Origin: Alphaproteobacteria bacterium
GTDB taxonomy: Bacteria; Pseudomonadota; Alphaproteobacteria; Paracaedibacterales; VGCI01
Assembly: GCA_019746225.1 (NCBI GenBank)
Contig: JAIESE010000012.1
Coordinates: forward strand, 1-64,000
DNA: 64,000 nt
Reading direction: 5' to 3'
Part shown: one piece after another, positions 45,220-54,978 of the stretch
Layout of the letters: each line of letters begins with the position of its first letter
Numbering within the stretch: position 1 is the first letter of the stretch
The notes under the pieces: model-generated
Seen by the model: the letters and a program-made list of their open reading frames with translations, nothing else
Told to the model about the DNA's origin: nothing
Databases searched by the model: none
Position numbers and translations under genes: made by a program

Positions 45220-45651
45220 TTAATCCTCATCCTCGCCAGTCATCCGACGCCCACGTTTTATATGACCCCGACGGGCCTTGCTCGCCAGGCGGGATTCTTT
45301 GGACGCTCTCGTAGGTTTACTGGGGATACGTTTTGTGGGGGGAATGGTTGCGCGAAGAATGAGCTCGGCCAAGCGTCGACGGGCATCCTGGCGATTTTGG
45401 TCTTGGCTGCGATAGCGTTGCGCCGTGATGATGAGGATGCCTTCTTTCGTAAGACGACTCCGGACCATCGCCAACAGGCGTTCCCGTATGTCTTCTGGCA
45501 AGGAAGCAGAGTGGCCGATATCAAAGCGAAGTTGCACAGCTGTAGACACCTTATTGACGTTTTGCCCGCCAGGTCCACTAGCTCGAATAAAGGATTCACT
45601 GATTTCACGCTCATCAATAAAGAGTGTTGGCGTTATTTGCATATGACTCAA
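45220..45651 (-). CDS. arfB: Alternative ribosome-rescue factor / peptidyl-tRNA hydrolase
   Basis: A 143-residue protein with the catalytic GGQ motif near residue 27 (SGPGGQNVNKVST) and a basic C-terminal tail rich in Arg and Lys (KARRGHIKRGRR) that probes the empty mRNA channel. It hydrolyses peptidyl-tRNA on stalled ribosomes. The length and motif match YaeJ/ArfB rather than full release factors. It stands alone, convergent with nothing nearby. Confidence 0.92.
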   Translation of the reverse strand: MSHMQITPTLFIDEREISESFIRASGPGGQNVNKVSTAVQLRFDIGHSASLPEDIRERLLAMVRSRLTKEGILIITAQRYRSQDQNRQDARRRLAELILRATIPPTKRIPSKPTRASKESRLASKARRGHIKRGRRMTGEDED

Positions 45652-45731
45652 GCCCTCTGGTTATTGTCTAAATTCAAGTCTATGATAGACTTATTAACAG
45701 AAGTATACCAAGAATATTGAAAGGCCTCGTT

Positions 45732-46658
45732 ATGGGAACTACTCCGGCATTTTGGATCATCTTCAATGTCCTCGTACTCGCAATGCTTTGGCTTGATCTG
45801 CGTGTTTTTCATAGAGAAGCCCATGTTGTCAATGCTCGGGAAGCCTTAAGATGGTCCTTGGTTTGGGTTCTCATATCTTTGGGGTTTGCGGCGGGTCTCT
45901 ACTTCTTTATGGGCCACGACAAAGGCATGGAGTTTTTGGCAGGATATATCGTTGAGAAATCCTTAAGCATCGATAATATATTTGTTTTTTCCCTTGTTTT
46001 TCAATCTCTTCATATTCCTCTAAAATATCAACATCGGGTATTGTTCTGGGGAATTATCGGTGCCCTTATCTTAAGGGCATTGATGATCTGGTTCGGCCTT
46101 GCCCTTATTTCATACTTTCATCCGATCCTTTATTTATTAGGGGCATTTCTTGTATTCACAGGCCTCAAGATACTTTTAATGCCAGAAAAGCCACGCAATC
46201 TTGAAACACACCCCCTCATACTGTTTTTACAACGGTATATTCCCCTCACCAATAAAATAGAGGGGCAACAGCTTTGGTTAAAAGTCAAAGGTAAAGGATG
46301 GACGGCAACGCCTTTATTTTTAGCTTTAGCTCTCATTGAATTTTCTGATCTTATTTTTGCCATTGACTCTATCCCCGCTATTTTTGCCATAACCCTTGAT
46401 CCATTCATCGTCTATACATCCAATGTCTTTGCAATTTTAGGGTTGCGATCCCTCTACTTTCTATTAGCTGACGCAGTTGTAAAATTTACCTATTTAAAAC
46501 CTGGGGTTTCTCTTATTCTATGTTTTGTGGGGATAAAAATGATGATTATGGATATCTATAAAATTCCAACGGAATGGTCATTATTCGTGATAATATCAAT
46601 TTTGGGGGGGAGCATTTTGCTCTCCTATTTTAAAGGGGATGAAAAGTGCCCCAAATAG
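45732..46658 (+). CDS. TerC/Alx-family membrane protein
   Basis: About 308 residues started at the ATG at 45732, with AAAGG seven bases upstream. It has seven to nine hydrophobic helices and the family motifs EKSLSIDNIFVFSLVF and EFSDLIFAIDSIPAIFAI, whose acidic residues probably coordinate metal. TerC/Alx proteins export manganese or protect secreted metalloproteins. Its end overlaps the start of the histidine-kinase gene by 13 bases. Confidence 0.9.
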   Translation: MGTTPAFWIIFNVLVLAMLWLDLRVFHREAHVVNAREALRWSLVWVLISLGFAAGLYFFMGHDKGMEFLAGYIVEKSLSIDNIFVFSLVFQSLHIPLKYQHRVLFWGIIGALILRALMIWFGLALISYFHPILYLLGAFLVFTGLKILLMPEKPRNLETHPLILFLQRYIPLTNKIEGQQLWLKVKGKGWTATPLFLALALIEFSDLIFAIDSIPAIFAITLDPFIVYTSNVFAILGLRSLYFLLADAVVKFTYLKPGVSLILCFVGIKMMIMDIYKIPTEWSLFVIISILGGSILLSYFKGDEKCPK

Positions 46659-49000
46659 GATCGCTTTTTGTTATTTTGGGTACTCTCGCTTGGTGTGGGG
46701 CGTTTAGCTATTTAAGCGCTCAGGCAACGGACACCCTAGAGTGGTTTTGCCTTGTGATGATTGGTCTTGTGTCTGTCGCAACCATGGCTTACTGGGTTTA
46801 TGCCAATAAGCAACAAAATATATATAAGCAGAAACTGAAGCTTATTCATGCGGGCATATCGACTCTAACACCAGCCATTGAAGCTGCAATTTTTGATGAG
46901 TCGGGCAAATCAATTTGGACGACGCACCCCAACACCTATCCCAATCAAGAAGAGTTTTTACGCAAAATCCTGAATCGTATTGCACCAACTCCGGAGGCGG
47001 CTGAACTCAAGGCAATGATCGAAGGCCATGTTCGCGGAGAAATCCTGGTGAGTGGGGGGGGGAATGGGTTGGGGCAGGACCAGAAGTGGTGGTTGTTGGC
47101 AACGGCACCCCTTGATATTGGGGGATATTTTGGTCGCAAAGGTCTTATGGCTGCCCTTCGGGATATAACACCCCATTTTGCCAGTCACAATCAGTTGAAG
47201 CACAATTATGCTGCGCTTGAGTCCTTTGTGGATAAGGCACCTATTGCGGTTGTTTATACCAATACATTTGGGTTAATCACTGGCACAAACACAACGTTTT
47301 GTCGGTGGCTTGGACTCCCCCGAGAGGGGCTTTTGGGAATGGCGCTTCAAGCTTTTTTGGGAGAAGAATGGGCGCAAGGTAAGCCCATTATCCCTGTGCA
47401 CAGTCCCCATACGGTTCCTTTCAAGATGTTGGCGCTCACCTCGCAGAAATCTCAACCCCTTCTTTTTTGCCGAGCGGACAGTCTTCTTTCCAGTGGGGCA
47501 GGGGCCGGGGTGTTTAAACAAGCTTTTTCAGATGCAACAATTCCGGCCGTCATGATTGGTGAGGATGGCCAAATTATTGACCACAATCCTTCCTTTTCCG
47601 TAATGGTGGGGGAGATGAAGCCGCATCAAGACTTCTTTGAAATGATTCATCCCGCCATGCGGTCAGAAACAACGACCAAGCTGCGTCGGGCCTTTGAGCG
47701 AACCACCCCACCAACACCTTTTGAAATTCGTTTTGATGAGGATAAAATTCAGACAACCACCTATGTCTCTCACTTGATTCAAGAAGATGACACACCCATC
47801 CTCATGCTCCAATTTCTTGATATTTCAGAACAAAAGCGCCTGGAGCGACAATTCATCCAATCCCAGAAAATGCAAGCGGTAGGACAATTAGCTGGTGGTA
47901 TCGCTCACGACTTTAACAATTTACTGACTGCGATGATCGGGTATTGTGATTTGCTTCTTCAAAGGTATTTGCCCAATGATCCTGCCTATACGGATGTGAT
48001 GCAAATAAAACAAAACGCCAATCGCGCGGCGAACCTGGTGCGCCAGCTTCTTGCCTTTTCTCGCCAACAAACGTTGCAGCCCAAGGTTGTTCATATTACG
48101 GACAATTTGGCGGATCTCTCGACTCTATTGCGCCGGCTTATTGGTGCTGGCATCGAGCTGAAAATGATTCATGGTCGGGATCTGTGGCCTGTAAAGGTTG
48201 ACGTGAGTCAGCTGGAACAAGTTATTATTAATCTCGTTGTCAATGCAAGAGATGCCATCACGAATGGAGGGACACTGACCATCCGCACCAGCAATTACCA
48301 ATGCTTGAAGCAACAACGGATTGGCCATGATCTGGTAGCAAAAGGGGATTATGTCATGATCGAGGTTATCGACACCGGGCATGGTATTCCGCCCGAACAT
48401 TTAGAGCATATTTTTGAGCCGTTCTTTTCGACAAAAGAAGTGGGGGAGGGAACGGGTCTTGGACTTTCCACAGTTTATGGAATCGTGAAACAAACCGGTG
48501 GGTTTGTTTTGGTGGATAGTGTGCTTAAGGAGGGGACAAGCTTTAAGATTTTACTTCCTCGTTTCGACGGGATTGAAGAGGTGCACACCCCCCACGTTGA
48601 AGCCCCTTCGGGAGACTTGACCGGGGGCGGTACGATACTTTTGGTAGAAGATGAAGATGCGGTACGCATGTTCAGTGCCCGCGCTTTGCGGGAAAAAGGC
48701 TACCGTGTCATTGAAGCGGACAGTGGTGAGTCGGCGCTCGACATCGTCAGCAATGGCGAACCCTTTGATCTGTTGGTAACAGACGTGGTGATGCCGAAAA
48801 TGGATGGTCCAACTTTGAGCAAAAAGATCCGAGATCTATATCCCGATACGAAGACAATTTTTATTTCAGGGTATACGGAAGATACTTTCCGCAAAAATCT
48901 TGACCATAACGCAAAAATTCATTTTTTGCCCAAACCTTTTACGCTAAAAGACCTAGCATCTAAAGTCAAAGAAGTGCTAACAATAACTCAGGAAGTGTAA
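46646..49000 (+). CDS. cckA: Hybrid sensor histidine kinase, CckA-like
   Basis: A 784-residue hybrid kinase starting at GTG with AAAGGGG upstream. Two N-terminal membrane helices (about 7-50) are followed by PAS-like domains (about 190-290 and 295-390), a HisKA domain with the phospho-acceptor His421 in [13 protein letters not shown], an ATPase domain ([26 protein letters not shown]) and a receiver domain with Asp713 in [11 protein letters not shown]. This layout and the IAHDFNNLL sequence are those of CckA, which controls the cell-cycle regulator CtrA through ChpT in alphaproteobacteria. CtrA and ChpT are not in this window. Confidence 0.88.
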   Translation: MPQIGSLFVILGTLAWCGAFSYLSAQATDTLEWFCLVMIGLVSVATMAYWVYANKQQNIYKQKLKLIHAGISTLTPAIEAAIFDESGKSIWTTHPNTYPNQEEFLRKILNRIAPTPEAAELKAMIEGHVRGEILVSGGGNGLGQDQKWWLLATAPLDIGGYFGRKGLMAALRDITPHFASHNQLKHNYAALESFVDKAPIAVVYTNTFGLITGTNTTFCRWLGLPREGLLGMALQAFLGEEWAQGKPIIPVHSPHTVPFKMLALTSQKSQPLLFCRADSLLSSGAGAGVFKQAFSDATIPAVMIGEDGQIIDHNPSFSVMVGEMKPHQDFFEMIHPAMRSETTTKLRRAFERTTPPTPFEIRFDEDKIQTTTYVSHLIQEDDTPILMLQFLDISEQKRLERQFIQSQKMQAVGQLAGGIAHDFNNLLTAMIGYCDLLLQRYLPNDPAYTDVMQIKQNANRAANLVRQLLAFSRQQTLQPKVVHITDNLADLSTLLRRLIGAGIELKMIHGRDLWPVKVDVSQLEQVIINLVVNARDAITNGGTLTIRTSNYQCLKQQRIGHDLVAKGDYVMIEVIDTGHGIPPEHLEHIFEPFFSTKEVGEGTGLGLSTVYGIVKQTGGFVLVDSVLKEGTSFKILLPRFDGIEEVHTPHVEAPSGDLTGGGTILLVEDEDAVRMFSARALREKGYRVIEADSGESALDIVSNGEPFDLLVTDVVMPKMDGPTLSKKIRDLYPDTKTIFISGYTEDTFRKNLDHNAKIHFLPKPFTLKDLASKVKEVLTITQEV

Positions 49001-49149
49001 CGATTCAGCTTATGGACAACTGCGGCGCTCCATCTCGCTTCCGGTGCTCACTGACATTAAAGTCAGCTCCGCTCCGGTTCTCGATTCCGCTTGCATTTGC
49101 CTCATAATCTGAATCGGTAGGTAATAATAAAATAAAAGGAGAATGACCC

Positions 49150-50205
49150 ATGTCGAACGACCTATCCCGTGGTGATAAAACCAAAGCCTTAGACGCGGCC
49201 CTATCGCAAATTGAACGTGCTTTTGGAAAAGGCTCCGTGATGCGCTTGGGTCAGCGGGAAAATGCGGTTGATGTTGAAGTTGTCTCTTCCGGCTCTCTTG
49301 GTCTTGATATCGCACTCGGCATTGGAGGACTCCCTAAGGGCCGTATTATTGAAGTGTATGGTCCTGAATCTTCGGGTAAAACAACCCTGACACTTCATGT
49401 GGTTGCAGAAGCCCAGAAGGTCGGCGGCACATGCGCGTTCATCGATGCGGAACATGCCCTTGATCCAGGCTATGCAAGAAAATTGGGTGTTAATTTGGAT
49501 GAGTTATTGATTTCTCAGCCGGATACAGGGGAGCAGGCCCTAGAAATTGCGGATACCCTCGTGCGCAGTGGTGCCATTGACGTGCTCGTCATCGACTCTG
49601 TGGCAGCGCTTGTCCCGAAAGCGGAATTAGAAGGGGATATGGGCGACTCTCACATGGGCCTTCAAGCGCGATTGATGAGCCAAGCACTTCGCAAGCTTGC
49701 TGGGTCAATTTCTAAGACCGGCTGTATGGTCATCTTTATTAACCAAATTCGTCAGAAAATCGGAATTGTATTTGGCAACCCAGAAACAACCACCGGTGGT
49801 AACGCGTTGAAGTTTTATGCGTCAATTCGTCTTGATATTCGTCGCATTGGCGCCATTAAGGACAAGGATGTGGTCACGGGCAACCAAACCCGTGTGAAAG
49901 TTGTGAAGAACAAGATGGCTCCGCCCTTCAAGGTTGTTGATTTTGACATTATGTATGGGGAAGGCATTTCTAAGACGGGCGAGCTTATTGACCTTGGTGT
50001 TCAAGCGGGCGTCATTGATAAGTCCGGATCTTGGTATTCTTATGGAAGTCAACGCATCGGCCAAGGCCGGGAAGCAACACGGGCATTCTTGAAAGAAAAT
50101 CCAGAAATGTTTGCTGAAATTGAAAAAGCGGTTCGCGATAATACCGGAGTTGTCGCTGAAGCAATGATTGCCAGCCCTGAATCTATGATAGAAGACGCGG
50201 CGTAA
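49150..50205 (+). CDS. recA: Recombinase A
   Basis: A 351-residue recombinase with Walker [10 protein letters not shown], Walker [10 protein letters not shown] and the DNA-binding loops ([19 protein letters not shown] and [19 protein letters not shown], each conserved). It pairs homologous DNA and promotes LexA cleavage. AAAGGAG precedes the ATG. A functional RecA fits the repeated recombination seen in the accessory island. No clear alphaproteobacterial LexA box is visible upstream. Confidence 0.97.
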   Translation: MSNDLSRGDKTKALDAALSQIERAFGKGSVMRLGQRENAVDVEVVSSGSLGLDIALGIGGLPKGRIIEVYGPESSGKTTLTLHVVAEAQKVGGTCAFIDAEHALDPGYARKLGVNLDELLISQPDTGEQALEIADTLVRSGAIDVLVIDSVAALVPKAELEGDMGDSHMGLQARLMSQALRKLAGSISKTGCMVIFINQIRQKIGIVFGNPETTTGGNALKFYASIRLDIRRIGAIKDKDVVTGNQTRVKVVKNKMAPPFKVVDFDIMYGEGISKTGELIDLGVQAGVIDKSGSWYSYGSQRIGQGREATRAFLKENPEMFAEIEKAVRDNTGVVAEAMIASPESMIEDAA

Positions 50206-50231
50206 AACTGGGGGGATTTAGGGGTAAATTC

Positions 50232-52892
50232 ATGCGAACGCTCACAGACATCCGATCCACCTTTCTTCAATTTTTCAAAGACCAGGGCCATGAGCAGGTC
50301 AGCTCATCCCCCTTGGTCCCGCGCAATGATCCGACACTTTTATTTACCAATGCGGGGATGGTGCAGTTCAAGGATGTGTTTACAGGCGCAGATAAGCGCC
50401 CTTATGTAAGAGCGACGACATCCCAGAAGTGTATCCGAGCCGGGGGTAAGCACAATGACCTTGAGAATGTCGGCTATACCGCTCGCCACCATACCTTTTT
50501 TGAAATGTTGGGAAATTTTTCCTTCGGGGATTATTTTAAAGAAGAGGCGATCTCTTTTGCTTGGGATCTGGTCACGAATCATTTTTCCCTTTCGAAAGAA
50601 CGGTTGTTGGTCACGGTATACTCAGAAGATGAGGAAGCCGCCAAATTCTGGAAGAAGATTTCGGGGTTGTCAGCGGATCGCATCATCCGTATCCCGACGG
50701 CTGATAATTTTTGGTCCATGGGCGATACCGGTCCGTGTGGTCCTTGCACGGAAATATTTTATGACCACGGAGAAAAGGTTTTTGGGGGCCCTCCGGGGAG
50801 CAAAGATCAAGATGGCGACCGGTTTACGGAAATCTGGAACCTGGTCTTTATGCAATATGAGCAATTTGCCGATGGCCGGCGCATTCCTTTGCCAAAGCCA
50901 TCCGTGGATACGGGCATGGGGTTGGAGCGTTTGGCCGCCGTTTTGCAAGGGGTTCACAACAATTATGACATCGATCTATTTCAGGCTCTGATCCAGGCCT
51001 CTATCGACCTGACTGGTATGAAGGATCCGGCCCATCGCCAATCGCATAACGTGATCGCGGATCATTTGCGGGCATGTTCTTTTCTTTTAGCGGAAGGGGT
51101 TCTTCCCAGCAATGAAGGTCGCGGGTATGTCTTGCGCCGTATCATGCGTCGCGCCATGCGCCATGCTCATATATTAGGGGCCAAAGATCCGTTGATGTGG
51201 CGCTTGGTGCCGACCCTCATTAGTTTAATGGGCACGGCGTATCCGGAATTAATCCGGGCAGAATCCCTCATTGTGGAGAATTTGCGCCTTGAGGAAGAAA
51301 AGTTCCGTCAAACCTTGGAGCGGGGGTTGCGACTCTTGAATGAGGCCACGGCTCCTCTCGGGGTTGATCAACCGCTGCCGGGAGAGGTTGCGTTTAAACT
51401 CTATGACACCTTCGGCTTTCCCCTTGATCTGACCCAAGATGTGCTGAAAAGCGCTCATCGTAGCGTCGATTTAGAAGGGTTCCAAACCGCGATGGCAGCG
51501 CAGAAAGCTGCCGCACGTGCAGCCTGGGCTGGATCGGGCGAGTCCAAAAATGAGCAAATCTGGTATGACTTGCATGAAGAATTTGGGGCGACTGAATTCT
51601 TAGGGTATGACGCTCTGGATGCGGAAGGCATTGTTCAAGTGATCTTGAAGGATGGTCAACGCATGAAAGAGGCAATCCACGGCCAGGAAATTGCCTTGAT
51701 TGCAAATCAAACGCCTTTCTATGCGGAATCAGGTGGTCAGATGGGAGATCAGGGGAACCTTGTAACGGCGTCCGGGGCTGAACTTCAGGTAACCGATACA
51801 ATTAAGCAGGGAGGGAGCCTTCACGTTCACCTGGCCAAGGTTATCAAAGGAACAGTATTGCCAGGTGATGTAATCAAGCTGCATGTGGATACGAAGCGAC
51901 GCACTCTGCTTCGGGCTAATCACTCAGCGACCCATTTGCTTCATGCGGCTTTGCGACAGATCTTGGGGGAACATGTTACCCAAAAAGGGTCTCTTGTGGC
52001 GCCAGATCGCTTGCGCTTTGACTTTACGCACACCAAACCGTTGAGTCGGGAAGAGATGGTGGAAGTTGAGCGCTTGGTGAATGACCATATTATAAGGAAT
52101 AATCTCGTCCACACCCATTTAATGAATACGGAGCAAGCGATTAGTCACGGAGCAATGGCTTTGTTTGGCGAACGGTATGGAGATGAGGTTCGGGTGTTAA
52201 GTATGGGAGAGCCAGAAGAGGGCGAAAAGCCGTTTTCCGTGGAACTTTGCGGCGGCACCCATGTGAACCGTACTGGGGATATTGGGATGTTTAAAATGAT
52301 CAGCGAAGTGGGCATTGCGGCCGGCGTGCGTCGCATCGAGGCCCTAACGGGTCTAGCAGCATTAGCGTATGTGACCGAGACGGAAGGCACAGTGTTACAA
52401 TTGAGCAGTCTCACAAAATCAACACCAGCAGAACTTGCTGCGCGCATTGACACCCTCCTTACGGAACGAAAGAATCTAGAGCGACAAGTGACGGATTTGC
52501 GCCGTCAGATGGCGCTTATCGGTTCAAATGAGGGGGGGAGCTCAAGCCAAGGGCCAGATACCATGGTAGTAGGCGCCTTCAAAATGATCGTACGTCACTT
52601 AACGGACATCCCCGCTAAAGATTTAAAACCCCTTGTGGATGATCTGAAAAATCAAATTGGATCGGGTATTGTTGTGGTAACGAGCGTTATGGATGGGAAA
52701 TCCTCCTTGGTTGTTGGGGTATCTGAAGACTTAACAGCGATCCTCAATGCCGTGGACTTGGTCCGCGCAGGCGCCGCCATTTTAGGCGGGAGTGGCGGTG
52801 GCGGAAGGACTGATCTTGCCCAAGCAGGGGGCAGCAAAGCCAACGTTTCAGAAGCTGTTGAAGCCATTGTGAGCTTACTGCGTCAGCAGTGA
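50232..52892 (+). CDS. alaS: Alanyl-tRNA synthetase
   Basis: An 886-residue class II synthetase of normal length. The catalytic core spans about residues 1-430. The editing domain contains the zinc ligands [11 protein letters not shown] and [11 protein letters not shown], and the C-terminal C-Ala domain ends with [16 protein letters not shown]. All motifs are present. It starts 26 bases after recA and may be co-transcribed. Confidence 0.97.
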   Translation: MRTLTDIRSTFLQFFKDQGHEQVSSSPLVPRNDPTLLFTNAGMVQFKDVFTGADKRPYVRATTSQKCIRAGGKHNDLENVGYTARHHTFFEMLGNFSFGDYFKEEAISFAWDLVTNHFSLSKERLLVTVYSEDEEAAKFWKKISGLSADRIIRIPTADNFWSMGDTGPCGPCTEIFYDHGEKVFGGPPGSKDQDGDRFTEIWNLVFMQYEQFADGRRIPLPKPSVDTGMGLERLAAVLQGVHNNYDIDLFQALIQASIDLTGMKDPAHRQSHNVIADHLRACSFLLAEGVLPSNEGRGYVLRRIMRRAMRHAHILGAKDPLMWRLVPTLISLMGTAYPELIRAESLIVENLRLEEEKFRQTLERGLRLLNEATAPLGVDQPLPGEVAFKLYDTFGFPLDLTQDVLKSAHRSVDLEGFQTAMAAQKAAARAAWAGSGESKNEQIWYDLHEEFGATEFLGYDALDAEGIVQVILKDGQRMKEAIHGQEIALIANQTPFYAESGGQMGDQGNLVTASGAELQVTDTIKQGGSLHVHLAKVIKGTVLPGDVIKLHVDTKRRTLLRANHSATHLLHAALRQILGEHVTQKGSLVAPDRLRFDFTHTKPLSREEMVEVERLVNDHIIRNNLVHTHLMNTEQAISHGAMALFGERYGDEVRVLSMGEPEEGEKPFSVELCGGTHVNRTGDIGMFKMISEVGIAAGVRRIEALTGLAALAYVTETEGTVLQLSSLTKSTPAELAARIDTLLTERKNLERQVTDLRRQMALIGSNEGGSSSQGPDTMVVGAFKMIVRHLTDIPAKDLKPLVDDLKNQIGSGIVVVTSVMDGKSSLVVGVSEDLTAILNAVDLVRAGAAILGGSGGGGRTDLAQAGGSKANVSEAVEAIVSLLRQQ

Positions 52893-52902
52893 CATGCGCC
52901 AT

Positions 52903-52920
52903 TGTGTCACATAAGACACA
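52903..52920. promoter_or_regulatory. Palindrome TGTGTC-N6-GACACA upstream of the first beta-barrel gene
   Basis: The inverted repeat TGTGTCACATAAGACACA lies 152 bases before the ATG of the first outer-membrane protein gene. The same TGTGTC-N6-GACACA lies 149 bases before the second gene. It is also close to the end of alaS and could add to termination there, but its reuse at the same distance favours a shared operator. Confidence 0.5.
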
Positions 52921-52961
52921 CTTCTCCTCTTTTTGTAAAACCTAGATATCGAAAAATCTTT

Positions 52962-52991
52962 TTGTTAAGTATTGGTGCGTAAAACTATAAT
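52962..52991 (+). promoter_or_regulatory. Candidate promoter of the first beta-barrel gene
   Basis: TTGTTA (52962-52967), an 18-base spacer and a perfect TATAAT (52986-52991). It leaves a leader of about 75 bases ending in AAGGAG before the ATG at 53073. Confidence 0.6.
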
Positions 52992-53072
52992 TGTGTAAAA
53001 AGTATGGTTAATCAATAAGTTAACAAATAGTTAATGAGTTGATATGGTATGTTTATATTAAGGAGTTATATT

Positions 53073-53738
53073 ATGAAAAAGTTAGCTTTAGCTCTCGTTG
53101 CAACTGCATTCGTTATTGGCGCTGCAGATGCAAAACAAATCCAAACTGGTTTCTATGCTGGTATTCATGGTGGTTATGGTGCCAATACTGCTAAATTTAA
53201 TGCCCAAACAAACCCAGCATCACCTGGTTCTGTAGATATTGGTAGCGGTGCTGGAAATCTTGGTATTCATGGTGGTTATGGATATGTTTCTCATTGCCTC
53301 TATGTTGGTGGTGAAGTTTCTTACACATGGGAAAATGCAAAAATTTCCAATAATTTTGGACAACAAAATGGCCGTGTTGAGTTGAAGCGTAATGGCTATG
53401 CAAGAGTAGCTTTGCGTGGTGGTTGGTTGTTTTCACCAACAACAATGGGTTACATTGCCTTGGGTGGAAACTGGGGTAAGTGGACTTTGAATGATAATGC
53501 TAATAATGGCAACTTTGGTGTAAATACACCAGGTTCTGGATCAAAGAATCGTTTTTCTTTTGCGCCAGGTGTTGGTTTAGAAACAGCCGTTGCTAGGAAC
53601 GTTTATTTGCGTGCTGAATATACATACGAATGGGGTCCAAGTGTTCGTGCAGTAAACCAAGCTGTTCCAAACATTTCTGATACCGCATCAAACATTCGTA
53701 GTCAATCTGCTAAACTTGGAATATCTTACAAGTTCTAA
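53073..53738 (+). CDS. Outer-membrane beta-barrel protein (Omp25/OmpA-like), copy 1
   Basis: I use the ATG at 53073, preceded by AAGGAG; an upstream in-frame ATG at 53049 has no ribosome site. The 221-residue product has a signal peptide (MKKLALALVATAFVIGAADA) and an eight-stranded porin-like barrel with alternating hydrophobic residues, ending in the canonical terminal aromatic KLGISYKF recognised by the BAM complex. The pattern GFYAGIHGGYG...YVGGEVSYTWENAKIS is typical of Omp25/31 surface antigens. It is a tandem paralogue of the gene at 54061 and has its own terminator. Such proteins are dominant surface antigens in intracellular alphaproteobacteria. Confidence 0.9.
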   Translation: MKKLALALVATAFVIGAADAKQIQTGFYAGIHGGYGANTAKFNAQTNPASPGSVDIGSGAGNLGIHGGYGYVSHCLYVGGEVSYTWENAKISNNFGQQNGRVELKRNGYARVALRGGWLFSPTTMGYIALGGNWGKWTLNDNANNGNFGVNTPGSGSKNRFSFAPGVGLETAVARNVYLRAEYTYEWGPSVRAVNQAVPNISDTASNIRSQSAKLGISYKF

Positions 53739-53768
53739 GGCTTTTGACCTTATTACAACAAAAGAAGA

Positions 53769-53795
53769 CCCTGCACCTCGGTGCAGGGTTTTTTG
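53769..53795 (+). terminator. Intrinsic terminator of the first beta-barrel gene
   Basis: CCCTGCAC-CTCG-GTGCAGGG followed by a T-run. It is nearly identical to the terminator after the second paralogue. Confidence 0.92.
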
Positions 53796-53893
53796 TTTTC
53801 GCCAATATTCATTGTAACGAAGTCTGGTCTGTCCTGAACTCCCTATCCTAACGTGCTTAGAGGTTATTGCCTACTAAGGGCACTCAACCTAAA

Positions 53894-53911
53894 TGTGTCT
53901 CACAAGACACA
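53894..53911. promoter_or_regulatory. Palindrome TGTGTC-N6-GACACA upstream of the second beta-barrel gene
   Basis: TGTGTCTCACAAGACACA lies 149 bases before the ATG at 54061 and about 100 bases after the first gene's terminator, so it is not part of that terminator. The half-sites are identical to the copy at 52903; only the six-base spacer differs. Confidence 0.5.
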
Positions 53912-54060
53912 CTCTTAGATTTTATATATAAATCAAGTTGACTAACTGTTGTATTCGATTGGAGACATGCGTAAAAAGTGTCCTTGTGTGAAAGTTACGG
54001 GTGATCAGATTTCTGATAAACGATCTGATTATAAAATAAATAAAATAAAGGAGTTAGATT

Positions 54061-54735
54061 ATGAAAAAATTAACGTTAGCCCTCGCAGCAAGCGTTGTAA
54101 TGTTAAGTGCTACACAAGCAAACATTTCAACAGGTTTCTACATTGGTGCAGCTGGTGGTTATGGTTCAACAACAGCAAAAGAAACAGCTCAATTTAATGG
54201 TCAAGGTGTTCCTGGTTCCGTAGATATTGGTGGCAATGCTGCTAACATTGGTATCTTTGGAGGTTATGGCTGGGTACAAAATTGCCTATACTTTGGTGGT
54301 GAAATTGGATATTTCTTCGAAAATACAAAAATTCGTGACACATTGGACACCAATGTTCCAGCAACAGGCGGTGCTTTTGAATTGAAGCGCAATGGCTACT
54401 TTAACGCAGCATTGCGTGGTGGTTACTTGTTCACTCCAAACACCATGTTGTACATTCGCTTAGGCGTCAACTGGGGTAAGTGGACATTAAGAGATACCTT
54501 AAATGCATTCTCAACTACGAACGCAGGTAGTGGTTCCAAGAACCGTATGTCTTTCGCACCAGGTCTTGGTTTGGAAACAGCGATTCATAAGAATGTATAC
54601 TTACGCGTTGAATATACTTATGAATTTGGACCAAGTCTTCGTGCAACAAATAATGCAGCCTTGTCCAATAACTTTGTTAACGTGGGCACAATCCGTAGCC
54701 AATCTGGTAAAATCGGTTTGGCTTACAAGTTCTAA
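54061..54735 (+). CDS. Outer-membrane beta-barrel protein (Omp25/OmpA-like), copy 2
   Basis: A 224-residue paralogue of the preceding gene. It has a signal peptide (MKKLTLALAASVVMLSATQA), the same barrel motifs (GFYIGAAGGYG, NCLYFGGEIGYFFENTKI, FELKRNGYFNAALRGGYLF) and a terminal aromatic residue (GLAYKF). AAGGAG precedes the ATG by about eight bases. The two copies differ mostly in predicted surface loops (for example the segments after GQGVPGSVDIG and before SGSKNR), a pattern expected for exposed antigens that diversify after duplication. Confidence 0.9.
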   Translation: MKKLTLALAASVVMLSATQANISTGFYIGAAGGYGSTTAKETAQFNGQGVPGSVDIGGNAANIGIFGGYGWVQNCLYFGGEIGYFFENTKIRDTLDTNVPATGGAFELKRNGYFNAALRGGYLFTPNTMLYIRLGVNWGKWTLRDTLNAFSTTNAGSGSKNRMSFAPGLGLETAIHKNVYLRVEYTYEFGPSLRATNNAALSNNFVNVGTIRSQSGKIGLAYKF

Positions 54736-54765
54736 GGATTCATTCCTTAAAACGTCAAAAGAAGA

Positions 54766-54793
54766 CCCTGCACTTCGGTGCAGGGTTTTTTTT
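54766..54793 (+). terminator. Intrinsic terminator of the second beta-barrel gene
   Basis: CCCTGCAC-TTCG-GTGCAGGG with a UUCG tetraloop and a T-run of eight. It is a copy of the terminator after the first paralogue, showing that the duplication included the 3' end. Confidence 0.93.
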
Positions 54794-54978
54794 GTTTGAT
54801 CAGTGGCGCTCCTTGAAATGACTGTATGTTGTTGTTTTCATATAGTATTTCAAAAAAATACTTGTGAAGCATGTTAAGCTCGAGCACGTGCCCCATTCAC
54901 TGGCTTTAATCACGACCCCTAGAGTTTTCTGATCCCTTATGTTACCCCTTAAAAGCAAGAAAACTCTTTACAGGTATT

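Noticed and set aside
49010..49149. LexA (SOS) box upstream of recA
   Set aside because: GTTCTCGATTC is present but the second GTTC half-site at seven-base spacing is missing.
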